In this document: piece after piece, positions 42,328 to 50,653 of the stretch
Position numbering within the stretch: the stretch's first letter is position 1
How the letters are laid out: each line of letters begins with the position of its first letter
NCBI GenBank assembly: GCA_044224315.1
Contig: JBGAKR010000003.1
Location: forward strand, 434,001-498,000
DNA length: 64,000 nt
Reading direction: 5' to 3'
Origin: JAGXTF01 sp044224315
GTDB taxonomy: Bacteria > Bacteroidota > Bacteroidia > NS11-12g > UBA955
Notes under the pieces: model-generated
The model's input: only the letters and a program-made list of their open reading frames with translations
What the model was told of the DNA's origin: nothing
The model's database searches: none
Translations under genes and position numbers: made by a program

Positions 42328-43398
42328 TCAGAAGTCTATGCGGAATTTTTCTCTTCTCAGTTCGCTGAACGGAAGTGGATTGGCGTAGTCTTCGGCGTGC
42401 TGCTTGCGGGTTTGAACTATATGTATGGCTTCATATATAGCATTGCGGAAAGATAGGGTTTCTGCGGTTCCTTTACCAGCAAGTGTATAGGCTGTGCCAT
42501 GATCGGGCGAAGTGCGTACAATGGGCAAGCCAGCGGTGTAGTTTACGCCATCAAAAAATGCAAAAGTTTTAAAGGGGATTAAGCCTTGGTCGTGATACAT
42601 AGCCAGGACTGCATCGAATTGCCTGAATTGCCCGCTTCCAAAAAAGCTATCGGCGGGGTAAGGGCCATAAACCAGTTTATCTTCTTTGAAAACCGAAGCA
42701 ATGGCAGGTTTTATAATTTCTTTTTCTTCGCTGCCCAGCAAGCCACTGTCTCCGGCATGCGGATTGAGTCCTAAAACGGCAATGCGGGGTTTGGTTACTC
42801 CAAAATCCTGATACAGGGAGGCATGCAGGGTTAACAGTTTTTTGCGCACCACCTCCGTAGTGAGTTTTTTACCCAGCTCGGTAACAGGTACATGCTCAGT
42901 TGCCAGGGCTACTTTCAGTTCTTCACATACCAGCAACATGGCATAGTCTTCCACTCCAAAAAACTCTGCTATATAACCGGTATGGCCTGTAAAACCGGGT
43001 TTATTTTCAGCTACAGTATGCTTATCCAATGGGGCAGTAACGAGTGCATCTATATCGCCTTTTTTGGCATCTTCCAGGGCTTTATCCAAAGCCTTCAGGG
43101 CTTCTAAGCCGGCCTGGGCAGAAGCAACACCTGCTGCAACCTCCATTGGCTGATCGGTGCATGGCACCAGATTCACCTTGCCTGCTTTGGCTTCAGATGC
43201 ATTGCGTATTTGGTTATACACAGGCTCCTGCATATCCAGCACCCTCTTATAATAAGCAAAAGCTTTATTGGAAGCATAAATTACCGGAATGCAATACTTC
43301 AGAATATTGGCATCGGCAAAAGTGCGTATAATCAGCTCCAGTCCTATTCCGTTGGTATCTCCCTGGGTTATTCCTACCCTAACCATTTTTTTATCCAT
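42328..43398 (-). CDS. pdxA: 4-hydroxythreonine-4-phosphate dehydrogenase
   Basis: 356 residues. Catalyses NAD(P)-dependent oxidation and decarboxylation of 4-phosphohydroxy-L-threonine in pyridoxal-phosphate biosynthesis (DXP-dependent route). It starts MVRVGITQGDTNGIGLELIIRTF (GDxxGIGPE-like motif), with DALVTAPLDKHTV, GHTGYIAEFFG, ALATEHVPVTEL (metal His), VLGLNPHAGDSGLLG (metal His) and LAMYHDQGLIPFK (metal His), a complete set for PdxA. Length is slightly above the E. coli enzyme (329). The ATG overlaps the leucyl aminopeptidase end by 8 bp, forming a two-gene operon. The TGA stop abuts a (CTCCCTG)n repeat. Confidence 0.95.
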   Translation of the reverse strand: MDKKMVRVGITQGDTNGIGLELIIRTFADANILKYCIPVIYASNKAFAYYKRVLDMQEPVYNQIRNASEAKAGKVNLVPCTDQPMEVAAGVASAQAGLEALKALDKALEDAKKGDIDALVTAPLDKHTVAENKPGFTGHTGYIAEFFGVEDYAMLLVCEELKVALATEHVPVTELGKKLTTEVVRKKLLTLHASLYQDFGVTKPRIAVLGLNPHAGDSGLLGSEEKEIIKPAIASVFKEDKLVYGPYPADSFFGSGQFRQFDAVLAMYHDQGLIPFKTFAFFDGVNYTAGLPIVRTSPDHGTAYTLAGKGTAETLSFRNAIYEAIHIVQTRKQHAEDYANPLPFSELRREKFRIDF

Positions 43399-44779
43399 TG
43401 GCTCTGTTTTTCAAAAATTCAGTTATCAATCTTACACCTACACCTGTGCCGCCTTTGCCTCGGTAAGAATCGGGTGCGGTATTAAATGCAGTGCCTGCAA
43501 TATCGAAATGCAACCAGGGGTAATTGGTAAAGTGTTTTAAAAACATGGCGGCATTTTGTGCTCCCCCTTCAGATTTTCCGAGGTTTTTAAGATCGCTGAT
43601 ATCCCCTTTCATTTCATCGGCATATTCATCCCACAATGGCAATTCAGCCACGCGTTCGTACACCCTTTCACCGGCATATTTTACTGCATTTTTTACATTC
43701 TCTCCGGCTGTTCCCATCAATGCGCTGCCGTAGCTGCCTAATGCACGCATAGCGGCCCCTGTGAGGGTGGCAAAATCCATCACCAGTTCGGGATCGTATT
43801 TCTGCGCAAAAGCAAGGGCATCGCACAAAATCAGCCGGCCTTCGGCATCGGTATTGAGCACTTCTACCGTAGTTCCATCAAAGGTGGTAATAATATCTCC
43901 CGGACAAATGGCGTTTTCACCCGGGCGATTGTCGGTAGCAGGTACCAAAGCAATCAGCCAAAGGGGCAATTTCAACTTGGCTGCGGCATACATAATGCCA
44001 CCCACTGCAGCACTGCCTGCCATATCACATTTCATCTGATCCATGCTGTTGGGCGTGGGTTTTAAACTCAGTCCACCGGTATCAAACACTACCCCTTTTC
44101 CTACCAGCACTATAGGTTTGGCATTTTTTGCACCGGCTGGTTTGTATTCCATAATGGAAAATGTTGGTGGATCCTGGCTGCCTTTGTTCACAGCAAGTAG
44201 TCCACCCATTTTTTGACTTTCAATCTGGGCTTCATTCCATACCTCCACCGTAAATCCAGCTTCTTGCCCCATTTCTACAAAGGCATCGGCCAGGTTTTGG
44301 GCATTCAGTTGGTTTGAGGGTTCATTTACCAAATCGCGCGATTTGTAAACGGCTGAAACAATGGCCTTTAATTCGTCCATCCCTTCAGCCCCTTCACCTG
44401 TGATTCCCACATGCGCCAGCGTATTGGCTTTGGTTTGACGGTCTTTGAGGTATTTATCAAATTTATAATTGCCCAGTAAAATTCCTTCAGCAAGTGCCAA
44501 TGCGTATTCGGCACGGTTATCGGTATTGATGATTTGGGCCTCGGTTTGTTTATCCGCATTCAGGGCTTTAGCCAAATTGTTACCAGCCTTTCGCAGGCGT
44601 TCTGTTTCGGCATGGCCATTGCCTTTTACCCGTTCCAGGTAATAGGAACCCTCAGCTCCAATAAAAGTGTAGGATGTGATATCCTCATTCCAGCGTTGAA
44701 TAAAAAAGTCGGTAACCTGCGCTGGAATTGCGGCATTGCGGATTGAATCTTTATTTTCTGAAAGTATGATGGTTGACAT
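43391..44779 (-). CDS. pepA: Leucyl aminopeptidase family (M17)
   Basis: 462 residues, a cytosolic dizinc aminopeptidase. The C-terminal catalytic domain is intact: LVGKGVVFDTGGLSLKP (metal Lys/Asp), MKCDMAGSAAVGG, ALVPATDNRPG and the family signature NTDAEGRLILCDAL (about residue 310), then ATLTGAAMRALGSYGSALMGT and DISDLKNLG. The N-terminal domain (about 1-140) is divergent, as usual. Role: removal of N-terminal residues in peptide turnover. Translationally linked to pdxA downstream (8-bp overlap). No clear -7 box immediately upstream. Confidence 0.94.
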   Translation of the reverse strand: MSTIILSENKDSIRNAAIPAQVTDFFIQRWNEDITSYTFIGAEGSYYLERVKGNGHAETERLRKAGNNLAKALNADKQTEAQIINTDNRAEYALALAEGILLGNYKFDKYLKDRQTKANTLAHVGITGEGAEGMDELKAIVSAVYKSRDLVNEPSNQLNAQNLADAFVEMGQEAGFTVEVWNEAQIESQKMGGLLAVNKGSQDPPTFSIMEYKPAGAKNAKPIVLVGKGVVFDTGGLSLKPTPNSMDQMKCDMAGSAAVGGIMYAAAKLKLPLWLIALVPATDNRPGENAICPGDIITTFDGTTVEVLNTDAEGRLILCDALAFAQKYDPELVMDFATLTGAAMRALGSYGSALMGTAGENVKNAVKYAGERVYERVAELPLWDEYADEMKGDISDLKNLGKSEGGAQNAAMFLKHFTNYPWLHFDIAGTAFNTAPDSYRGKGGTGVGVRLITEFLKNRANG

Positions 44780-45096
44780 AGAATGCTAAGGCACGCGAAA
44801 TAACAGGATTGCGGTCAATGTTTTTAAACATAATCTAAATTTGGATACAATAAAATTGTGTTGGTAGGGTTCATTTCTACTGCTATACTCAAAGCCTGTA
44901 TATTTATAGTTGTAAAATTTTAATTGCGTTTTCATGGATGACCATCCTTGCCTCACTTTCTGGGTTATGTATAAAAGTCTCAAATCCGGAATTGGTTTAA
45001 AATGGCAATTCACAAACAAAAACCCATCCGAGCCATTGCCGTAAAAAAGGCCATCCGTTGCCAGACAGCCTTTTTCGATTCAAGTATGTATATTTT
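44780..45096. other. Gap with no recognised gene
   Basis: About 317 bp between the aminopeptidase start and a hypothetical gene end, both on the minus strand. A plus-strand TAAATTTG (44836-44843) has no credible gene behind it. 45043-45073 holds an AAAAAGGC/GCCTTTTT stem with a 16-nt loop, a weak terminator candidate for the gene ending at 45097. Confidence 0.5.
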
Positions 45097-45510
45097 TTAA
45101 TAGGCACCCAGCAAGGTGTGCAGTTTTTCAATGGCTTTGTTGTTGGGCTCACCCATAAAACGGGCTACTTCATCGGCACTGTCCAGGGCAAAGCTGCGCA
45201 TATGCTCGGGCATATCGGCGCGGTGCTTATTTACAAAGTAGGTAAATTCATTTACACAGTATTCCCAATCGGTTTCATTCAGGTTCAACCAATCGAACAG
45301 GGCATCTACCTTATTCGGCACATATCCTTCAAATCCAGCCAGGTCTCCGCTGTTGTGCATCCAAATGCGGCTCACGCATTTTTTCAGCAATTCCATTCCA
45401 TCGGTATCCACAGGCCCTGCGGCAGAGGCAATTCCGTAATAGAGATAGCCCAGCCGGGTGTAAAATTCCTGCCAGGTAATGGTATCATTTTGGGTTATAG
45501 TGTCAGTCAT
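45097..45510 (-). CDS. Conserved hypothetical cytoplasmic protein
   Basis: 137 residues, no signal peptide, acidic and helical. Segments include TWQEFYTRLGYLYYGIASAAGPVDTDGMELLKKCVSRIWM and FEGYVPNKVDALFDWLNLNETDWEYCVNEFTYFVNKHRADMPEHMRSFALDSADEVARFM. The helix-turn-helix-free, TerB-like feel (a four-helix acidic bundle) is only an impression; no family is assigned. It stands alone, divergent from csp, with a TAATTTTG box 5 nt before the ATG. The codon usage and the well-placed promoter support a real gene. Confidence 0.7.
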   Translation of the reverse strand: MTDTITQNDTITWQEFYTRLGYLYYGIASAAGPVDTDGMELLKKCVSRIWMHNSGDLAGFEGYVPNKVDALFDWLNLNETDWEYCVNEFTYFVNKHRADMPEHMRSFALDSADEVARFMGEPNNKAIEKLHTLLGAY

Positions 45511-45515
45511 AGAAG

Positions 45516-45523
45516 CAAAATTA
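45516..45523 (-). promoter_or_regulatory. Putative -7 box (TAATTTTG) for hypothetical gene
   Basis: Exact TAnnTTTG, 5 nt before ATG 45510: a leaderless candidate. Confidence 0.5.
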
Positions 45524-45698
45524 GGCAGCTAAAACCAAAGAACGATTCCAAATAACTAACGTTTGTTAGTTTCTTAAAGTATAGTCTATAATCAACCTGG
45601 GTATAAAAACGCCCTACCTTTGGGTTGCCAGAAGCGAAAATTAATGTTGAGAAATGCCGGCAATTGAAAGTATTTTTAGGAAGTGCGCAGAATACGTC

Positions 45699-45706
45699 TA
45701 TCTTTG
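45699..45706 (+). promoter_or_regulatory. Putative -7 box (TATCTTTG) for csp
   Basis: Exact TAnnTTTG, 20 nt before ATG 45727. A second exact match (TACCTTTG, 45615-45622) lies 104 nt before the ATG and could give a long cold-shock-type leader. Confidence 0.5.
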
Positions 45707-45726
45707 CAGCTCAATATTAATTAAAA

Positions 45727-45918
45727 ATGAACACAGGAATTGTAAAGTTCTTTAATGACTCCAAAGGATTTGGATTTATCAAAGACGATCAGTCAAACAC
45801 AGAGTATTTTGTGCACGTTACCGGCCTTATCGATGAGGTTCGTGAAAACGACGAGGTAACTTTTGAACTGAAAGAAGGAAAAAAAGGATTAAACGCGGTG
45901 AACGTTAAGCGCGCATAA
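45727..45918 (+). CDS. cspA: Cold shock domain protein
   Basis: 63 residues, a single OB-fold cold-shock domain: GIVKFFNDSKGFGFIKDD has the RNP1 motif (KGFGFI) and EYFVHVTGL the RNP2 motif (FVHVT). It binds single-stranded RNA/DNA and melts structures, helping translation at low temperature or during growth transitions. Length is typical (63-70). Strong own terminator. Of its two possible promoters, the distal one would leave a leader of roughly 100 nt, as in classic csp mRNAs. Confidence 0.95.
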   Translation: MNTGIVKFFNDSKGFGFIKDDQSNTEYFVHVTGLIDEVRENDEVTFELKEGKKGLNAVNVKRA

Positions 45919-45941
45919 GTTTAAAACCATTTAACACTTTG

Positions 45942-45969
45942 AAAGCCCCTGCTAGCAGGGGCTTTTTTT
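45942..45969 (+). terminator. Rho-independent terminator after csp
   Basis: Stem AAAGCCCCTGC/GCAGGGGCTTT with a two-base TA centre and a T-tract. The T-tract overlaps the stop codon of the convergent gene. Confidence 0.9.
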
Positions 45970-46579
45970 ATTTCTTACTTCTATAAAACTGCAGCAAGGT
46001 AAACCCAAAAATTATCTTCATATCTGTAAAGCGCGACATTTTGTAGGTTTTGAAAGGCCCCATATCAGAGCTGAACTGTAAAAAATAGTTGAGGCTTTTG
46101 ATTCGATAACTTACCCCTGCCCGGTATCCCAGATTGTAAACTGAATAAATCTGGGTATTTTTATCAAAGCTAAGCTTACGACTGGCCTGCGGTTCGGCGG
46201 TGTTTTCGTGCCCGGTAATGGTGCGTTTAGGTTCTAAACCTATTAAAAAAGCAAACTTACTTTTGGGCGATAAAAACTCAATTTGCAACGGCACACTCAA
46301 ATAATTCATGGTAAGAAAAACCACAGTGGGACTGTCGTTTCCTGTAAACCGGTAATTCACTCCATTGGTCTGAAAACCGATATTCCAGGCCAGATAATCA
46401 CTGCGTTTGTAACGGTAATTCAACCCTACCCAATAATTGTGACTAAAGTTGGTTTTGCCATTGTATCCTTTGCTGTAGGGCTTAATTATATTTATGCCAA
46501 AACGGGCGTCTACGGAATGAGTTTGCGCGGTTGCATTATAAAAAATAAATAGAACCATTAAAATGCCTGCATACCTCAT
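45968..46579 (-). CDS. Porin-family outer membrane beta-barrel protein
   Basis: 203 residues from ATG 46579 (the frame upstream needs TTG). Signal peptide RYAGILMVLFIFYNATAQ, then alternating strands typical of the OmpX/'outer membrane beta-barrel' PF13568 group of Bacteroidota: VDARFGINIIKPYSKG, YWVGLNYRYKRSDYLAWNIGFQTNGVNYRF, SVPLQIEFLSPKSKFAFLIGLEP, GYRAGVSYRIKSLNYFLQFSSDMG, ending KIIFGFTLLQFYRSKK. Function unknown, structural barrel likely. Convergent with csp. The final charged RSKK extends past the expected terminal aromatic. Confidence 0.75.
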   Translation of the reverse strand: MRYAGILMVLFIFYNATAQTHSVDARFGINIIKPYSKGYNGKTNFSHNYWVGLNYRYKRSDYLAWNIGFQTNGVNYRFTGNDSPTVVFLTMNYLSVPLQIEFLSPKSKFAFLIGLEPKRTITGHENTAEPQASRKLSFDKNTQIYSVYNLGYRAGVSYRIKSLNYFLQFSSDMGPFKTYKMSRFTDMKIIFGFTLLQFYRSKK

Positions 46580-46672
46580 TAGATTATATTTAAAACAAAC
46601 AGATGCCAAAATTTATTTACGAAGTTAAATAAAAAAAATCAATCCCTTAATAACTTGGGAAATTGGATAGAA

Positions 46673-47080
46673 TTAGCCACCCCTGATATGGATTGGAAAA
46701 AGATGCCAGCTTGATGCGGGTTTTCCATTTCTGGTTTCAGGTATCCAATAAACTTCTTTCAATAATTTTATAATTTGATTTACGAATTCCGGATTATTTT
46801 TGTCGTTTTCAATTACAGTAATATTATTCATTTGACCGCTTGAATCAATTGAAAAGCGAATCAAAATGGTATAATCATTCAAATCTTCGGGCAACACCAA
46901 TCTACGATTTAATAACAGCGAGACGGCGTTCCTAAAATCAAAATTCAAATCAATGGTATCTGCTGGTTTTAATTTAAATTCCTTTACCTTAGCCTTGCTA
47001 TTGTGTGCGCTATCTGCGGATTGCGCAGAAGCAGCTATAACACAACCACACAGAAAAAACAGATAAAGAGCCAATTTCAT
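46673..47080 (-). CDS. Exported TonB C-terminal-like protein
   Basis: 135 residues from ATG 47080. Signal peptide MKLALYLFFLCGCVIAASAQ. The C-terminal 85 residues have the pattern of the TonB C-terminal/energy-transducer fold: NYTILIRFSIDSSGQMNNITVIENDKN-type (seen as DYTILIRFSIDSSGQMNNITVIEN), then FVNQIIKLLKEVYWIPETRNGKPASSWHLFPIHI. A stand-alone, soluble periplasmic TonB-like domain without the TM anchor and Pro-rich linker is common in Bacteroidota, and its role is unknown. Single gene, divergent from ddl. Confidence 0.72.
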   Translation of the reverse strand: MKLALYLFFLCGCVIAASAQSADSAHNSKAKVKEFKLKPADTIDLNFDFRNAVSLLLNRRLVLPEDLNDYTILIRFSIDSSGQMNNITVIENDKNNPEFVNQIIKLLKEVYWIPETRNGKPASSWHLFPIHIRGG

Positions 47081-47218
47081 ACTTAGTGCTACATTAATGT
47101 TTAACACCAGAACTGATGTTGCGTTATCATTTTGGGGTCATTTATTTACAAAAATAATGAATAGAAACTGGTTCCACATGCGTTAAAAACTTTACTGCTA
47201 AATTCAAAGGCACTCCCC

Positions 47219-47226
47219 TATTTTTG
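47219..47226 (+). promoter_or_regulatory. Putative -7 box (TATTTTTG) for ddl
   Basis: Exact TAnnTTTG, 9 nt before ATG 47236. Confidence 0.5.
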
Positions 47227-47235
47227 CCCTACTTT

Positions 47236-49926
47236 ATGACCAAACTCCGCATTGGCATTCTATTTGGTGGCAGCAGCCGCGAACGCGAGGTTTCCTTTGC
47301 CGGGGGCCGCACGGTTTACGACAACCTGGATAAAAGTTTATTCGAACCGGTTCCCATTTTTATCGACTCATTTGGCCGATTCGTTTTGCTCGATTGGCAA
47401 AATGTATACAAAGGCAGCATCCGCGATTTTTATCCACCTGCCTCTTTCCTGCCGCCAATGCCGCAGGGTTTTCAGATTTATGCCGAAAGCCTGAATCCAG
47501 ACGAAACCACCCGGGCTGCTATGGCCGCCGCCATTGGCAAAGAAATTCCCATGCACGAATTGCCCTTGCATATCGATTTTGCCTTTCTGGCCCTGCATGG
47601 GGTTTATGGCGAAGACGGCTCCATCCAAGGGGTGCTTGAGTGGTTGAAAATCCCTTACAGCGGCTCTGGAATTTTTGCCTCCTCCCTGGGAATGAACAAG
47701 GCATTGCAAAAAGACTTTCAGGAACGCGCCGGCCTTTATGTAAACCAATACCAGGTGCTGCGCCGCGATGCCTGGGTATATGCGGATGAGGATTACCGCG
47801 GCCGATTGTTTAAATTTTACAATGTAGAGTTTAGCGAGCATTTTGTAATTAAACCCGCCAACCAGGGCAGCTCATTGGGAATATCGGTATTGCAAAGTCC
47901 AGATTACGAGACCTTTTGCAACGCCATGGACCTGGCCTTTTTCCGTCAGGATATCTACGCTGCAGACTGGGCAGAAATGGATGAAGAGGCTAAGATTCAG
48001 TTTATTAAAAATACCACCGATATACGTACCGGACTGGGTTTACCCATTAAACTGGATGGCGAAACCATTTACCGCCCGGATATTTTACTGGATAAAATCA
48101 ACCAGCATTTAGGTATAAATGAAGTGGTACTGCTTGAAGCCTATGAAAACGAAACCGCAGTTGTAATTGAAGAGTTTATAAACGGACGCGAGTTTAGCTG
48201 CATTGTTATTCGCGATGAGCATGGTAATCCGCTGGCCTTACCCCCTACTGAAATTAAAAAAAGCACCGAACTTTTCGACTACCGCAGCAAGTATTTGCCC
48301 GGATTGAGTCATAAAGAAACACCCATTCAAGCCAGTGAAACCGTAATTGGAGAAATACGCGAGGCTTGCACCGCATTGTTTGACTATTTCGGGTTTAATG
48401 TATACGCCCGTATTGATGGATTTGTAACCCGGGACGGGGAAATTTTCCTCAACGATCCCAACACCACCAGCGGCATGATGCCCAGCAGTTTTTTCTTTCA
48501 CCAGGCGGCTGAAATCGGACTAAATCCATCGCAATTTCTCACTTATATCATCCGCACTTCGTTGGCCGAAAGGGCCAGCCATCATCCATCCGACACCGGA
48601 TCGGCGAGCTTATTGGCGCAGGTGGACGAAGGTTTGCAAAATGCTGCCAGTAACGAAACCCAGCGTAAAAAAACCGGGGTAATCATGGGTGGTTATAGTT
48701 ACGAACGCCACATCAGCATGGAAAGCGGGCGCAATATTTACGAAAAACTTAGCAGCAGCGAAGAATATGAGCCTATTCCCTTGTTTTTGGTAAAAGAAAA
48801 CGAGCACTTGGTGTTGTATAAAATGCCCCTGAACCTGATGCTGAAAGACAATGCCGACGATATCCGCGAAAAGGTTACCCATTTTGAACCCAATCCGGTG
48901 TTGGAAGATATTATCTCCGAAGCAGCAGGCTTAACCGCCATTTATGCTCCCAAGGGTGCTGTATTTGAGCCCGAAAAAATAGAAATTTCGGCACTTCGCA
49001 ATTACTGCGATGGTGTGTTTATTGCCCTGCACGGCAGACCCGGCGAGGATGGCACCCTGCAGCAGGAATTGCGCAAATACGGATTGTATTACAACGGCAG
49101 TGATTCTGCCAGTTCGGCCATTACCATAAACAAATATGCTACCAACGAAAAACTTCGTCAGGCAGGCTTTTTGGTAGCCGACCACCGCCTGGTACAGCGC
49201 AGCGAATGGGATGCAAATACAATTGGAATAGAACAGGAAATTATCCAACAATTTGGCTTACCGCTGATTGCCAAACCCTCTGATGATGGTTGCAGTGCAG
49301 CTGTACGCAAAGTAAAAACACCCGAGGAGTTGCACCATTTTATGCGGGCTATTTTCAGGGATGAATCCGAGCCCACAGAAGAAATGCGCACCCCACTGGG
49401 TTTATTGGGAAATGAAGAATTTCCGAAAAAAACCGAACTGCTGATTGAAAAATTCATAGACAAAAGCGATGCGGTCCATTTTATGGAAGTTACCGGGGGC
49501 ATGCTTACCCACCTGAAACCCGACGGCAGCCTGGAATACGAAATATTTGAACCCAGTGAATCACTGGCCGAAACCGAAATTCTATCGTTAGAAGAAAAAT
49601 TCCTTGCCGGTCAGGGTCAAAACATTACCCCATCCAGGTTTAGCGCAGATCCCAGCGAACAAAAGCGCATCAGCACAGAGGTACGCCAAACATTGGAAAA
49701 AGTGGCTAAAACCCTCAATGTTACCGGATATTGTCGCATTGATGCATTTGTGAAAATCTATGCCGATGGAAGGGTTGAAACTGTGATAATTGAAGTAAAC
49801 TCCTTGCCAGGTATGACTCCTGCAACGTGTATTTACCATCAGGCTGCGATAAACGGATACAAACCTTTTGAATTTATCAGAGAAATCCTCACTTTTGGAG
49901 AAAACACCCAAACCCAACATGCGTAA
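47236..49926 (+). CDS. ddl: Tandem D-alanine-D-alanine ligase (double Ddl)
   Basis: 896 residues from ATG 47236, over twice the usual Ddl length (300-370) because two ligase units are fused. Half 1 (about 1-455): GILFGGSSREREVSFAGG, FLALHGVYGEDGSIQGVLE, YSGSGIFASSLGMNKALQK, FVIKPANQGSSLGISV, EEFINGREFSC, ARIDGFV, and NDPNTTSGMMPSS. Half 2 (about 470-896): GVIMGGYSYERHISMESG, FIALHGRPGEDGTLQQEL, YNGSDSASSAITINKYATN, LIAKPSDDGCSAAV, CRIDAFV, and IIEVNSLPGMTPAT. Ddl joins two D-Ala for peptidoglycan precursors. Half 2 keeps the canonical ExN metal-binding motif, half 1 has DPN, and half 2's KPSDDGCSAAV deviates from KPxxxGSSxG, so each half has drifted at a different site. Overlaps the PASTA gene by 8 bp. 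Confidence 0.93.
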   Translation: MTKLRIGILFGGSSREREVSFAGGRTVYDNLDKSLFEPVPIFIDSFGRFVLLDWQNVYKGSIRDFYPPASFLPPMPQGFQIYAESLNPDETTRAAMAAAIGKEIPMHELPLHIDFAFLALHGVYGEDGSIQGVLEWLKIPYSGSGIFASSLGMNKALQKDFQERAGLYVNQYQVLRRDAWVYADEDYRGRLFKFYNVEFSEHFVIKPANQGSSLGISVLQSPDYETFCNAMDLAFFRQDIYAADWAEMDEEAKIQFIKNTTDIRTGLGLPIKLDGETIYRPDILLDKINQHLGINEVVLLEAYENETAVVIEEFINGREFSCIVIRDEHGNPLALPPTEIKKSTELFDYRSKYLPGLSHKETPIQASETVIGEIREACTALFDYFGFNVYARIDGFVTRDGEIFLNDPNTTSGMMPSSFFFHQAAEIGLNPSQFLTYIIRTSLAERASHHPSDTGSASLLAQVDEGLQNAASNETQRKKTGVIMGGYSYERHISMESGRNIYEKLSSSEEYEPIPLFLVKENEHLVLYKMPLNLMLKDNADDIREKVTHFEPNPVLEDIISEAAGLTAIYAPKGAVFEPEKIEISALRNYCDGVFIALHGRPGEDGTLQQELRKYGLYYNGSDSASSAITINKYATNEKLRQAGFLVADHRLVQRSEWDANTIGIEQEIIQQFGLPLIAKPSDDGCSAAVRKVKTPEELHHFMRAIFRDESEPTEEMRTPLGLLGNEEFPKKTELLIEKFIDKSDAVHFMEVTGGMLTHLKPDGSLEYEIFEPSESLAETEILSLEEKFLAGQGQNITPSRFSADPSEQKRISTEVRQTLEKVAKTLNVTGYCRIDAFVKIYADGRVETVIIEVNSLPGMTPATCIYHQAAINGYKPFEFIREILTFGENTQTQHA

Positions 49927-50521
49927 AAACTGGTTTTTTAATATTGGAATTGCCATCGTAGCCATTGCACTTGTGCTTTGGTTTGTATTTATATGGATGA
50001 ATTGGTATACCCGCCACAACGAGTTTATTGAGGTACCTGCGCTAAAGGGGGTTGCTTTCGATGAAGCCGTTCAAAAGCTGGAGGATGCAGGTTTGCGCTA
50101 CGAGATTTATGATTCGGTATACAATGCCGATTTTAAGAAAAATGCTATAACCGACCAGGATCCGGCAGCCAAGGCTCAGGTAAAACCAAACCGTATTATT
50201 TATTTATCTATCAATGCCCTGGCTAAGCCAAAGGTAAAAATGCCCAAGTTGGTAGACCAAAGTATTACCCTAAGCAAGGCAGTGCTAAAAAATGCCGGAT
50301 TGGTTTTGGGAAATGTCACCTATAAATATGATGATATCGGACACAATCTGGTAATTGCCCAACTGTATAACGGGCAACCCATTTACCCGGGAAAACTATT
50401 GGAAAAAGGCTCTGTTATAGACCTGGTAGTGGCCACCAACCGCAGGGGTTTGATGGAGCCTGACAGCACTGATGTAGGGGCTGAAGATCCAGCACCCGGT
50501 GATGAACCCGAACTACCCTGA
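49919..50521 (+). CDS. PASTA-domain membrane protein
   Basis: 200 residues from ATG 49919, overlapping the ddl stop by 8 bp. A short cytoplasmic N-terminus, one TM helix (FFNIGIAIVAIALVLWFVFIWMNWY), then periplasmic PASTA domains: EVPALKGVAFDEAVQKLEDAGLRYEIYDSVYNAD and MPKLVDQSITLSKAVLKNAGLVLGNVTYKYDD, with a shorter third-like segment QLYNGQPIYPGKLLEKGSVIDLVV and an acidic tail (STDVGAEDPAPGDEPELP). PASTA domains bind peptidoglycan fragments; here there is no kinase or transpeptidase. The coupling to ddl suggests a role in sensing or organising peptidoglycan synthesis (inference). The ddl-PASTA pair is a known Bacteroidota arrangement. Confidence 0.9.
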   Translation: MRKNWFFNIGIAIVAIALVLWFVFIWMNWYTRHNEFIEVPALKGVAFDEAVQKLEDAGLRYEIYDSVYNADFKKNAITDQDPAAKAQVKPNRIIYLSINALAKPKVKMPKLVDQSITLSKAVLKNAGLVLGNVTYKYDDIGHNLVIAQLYNGQPIYPGKLLEKGSVIDLVVATNRRGLMEPDSTDVGAEDPAPGDEPELP

Positions 50522-50609
50522 GAATTTTAAAACTCCTTATTTTTTTCATTTTCAATTGGTTCGGGCACAGTCCCAAGGGATTGGCTATGATAAATTGAGT
50601 TGTATTTAT

Positions 50610-50617
50610 TACATTTG
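50610..50617 (+). promoter_or_regulatory. Putative -7 box (TACATTTG) for T9SS gene
   Basis: Exact TAnnTTTG, 36 nt before ATG 50654. Confidence 0.45.
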
Positions 50618-50653
50618 CCAAACAATAAAATTAAGGTTTCGTAGTTTATTGCA

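Noticed and set aside
44786..45019. 77-codon minus-strand open frame upstream of the aminopeptidase
   Set aside because: No family-like pattern, no promoter box, composition like non-coding AT-rich sequence.
45002..45099. Small plus-strand open frame (32 codons) behind a TAAATTTG box
   Set aside because: Lys-rich but too short, overlaps a terminator-like stem and the end of the opposite gene; kept only as a note.
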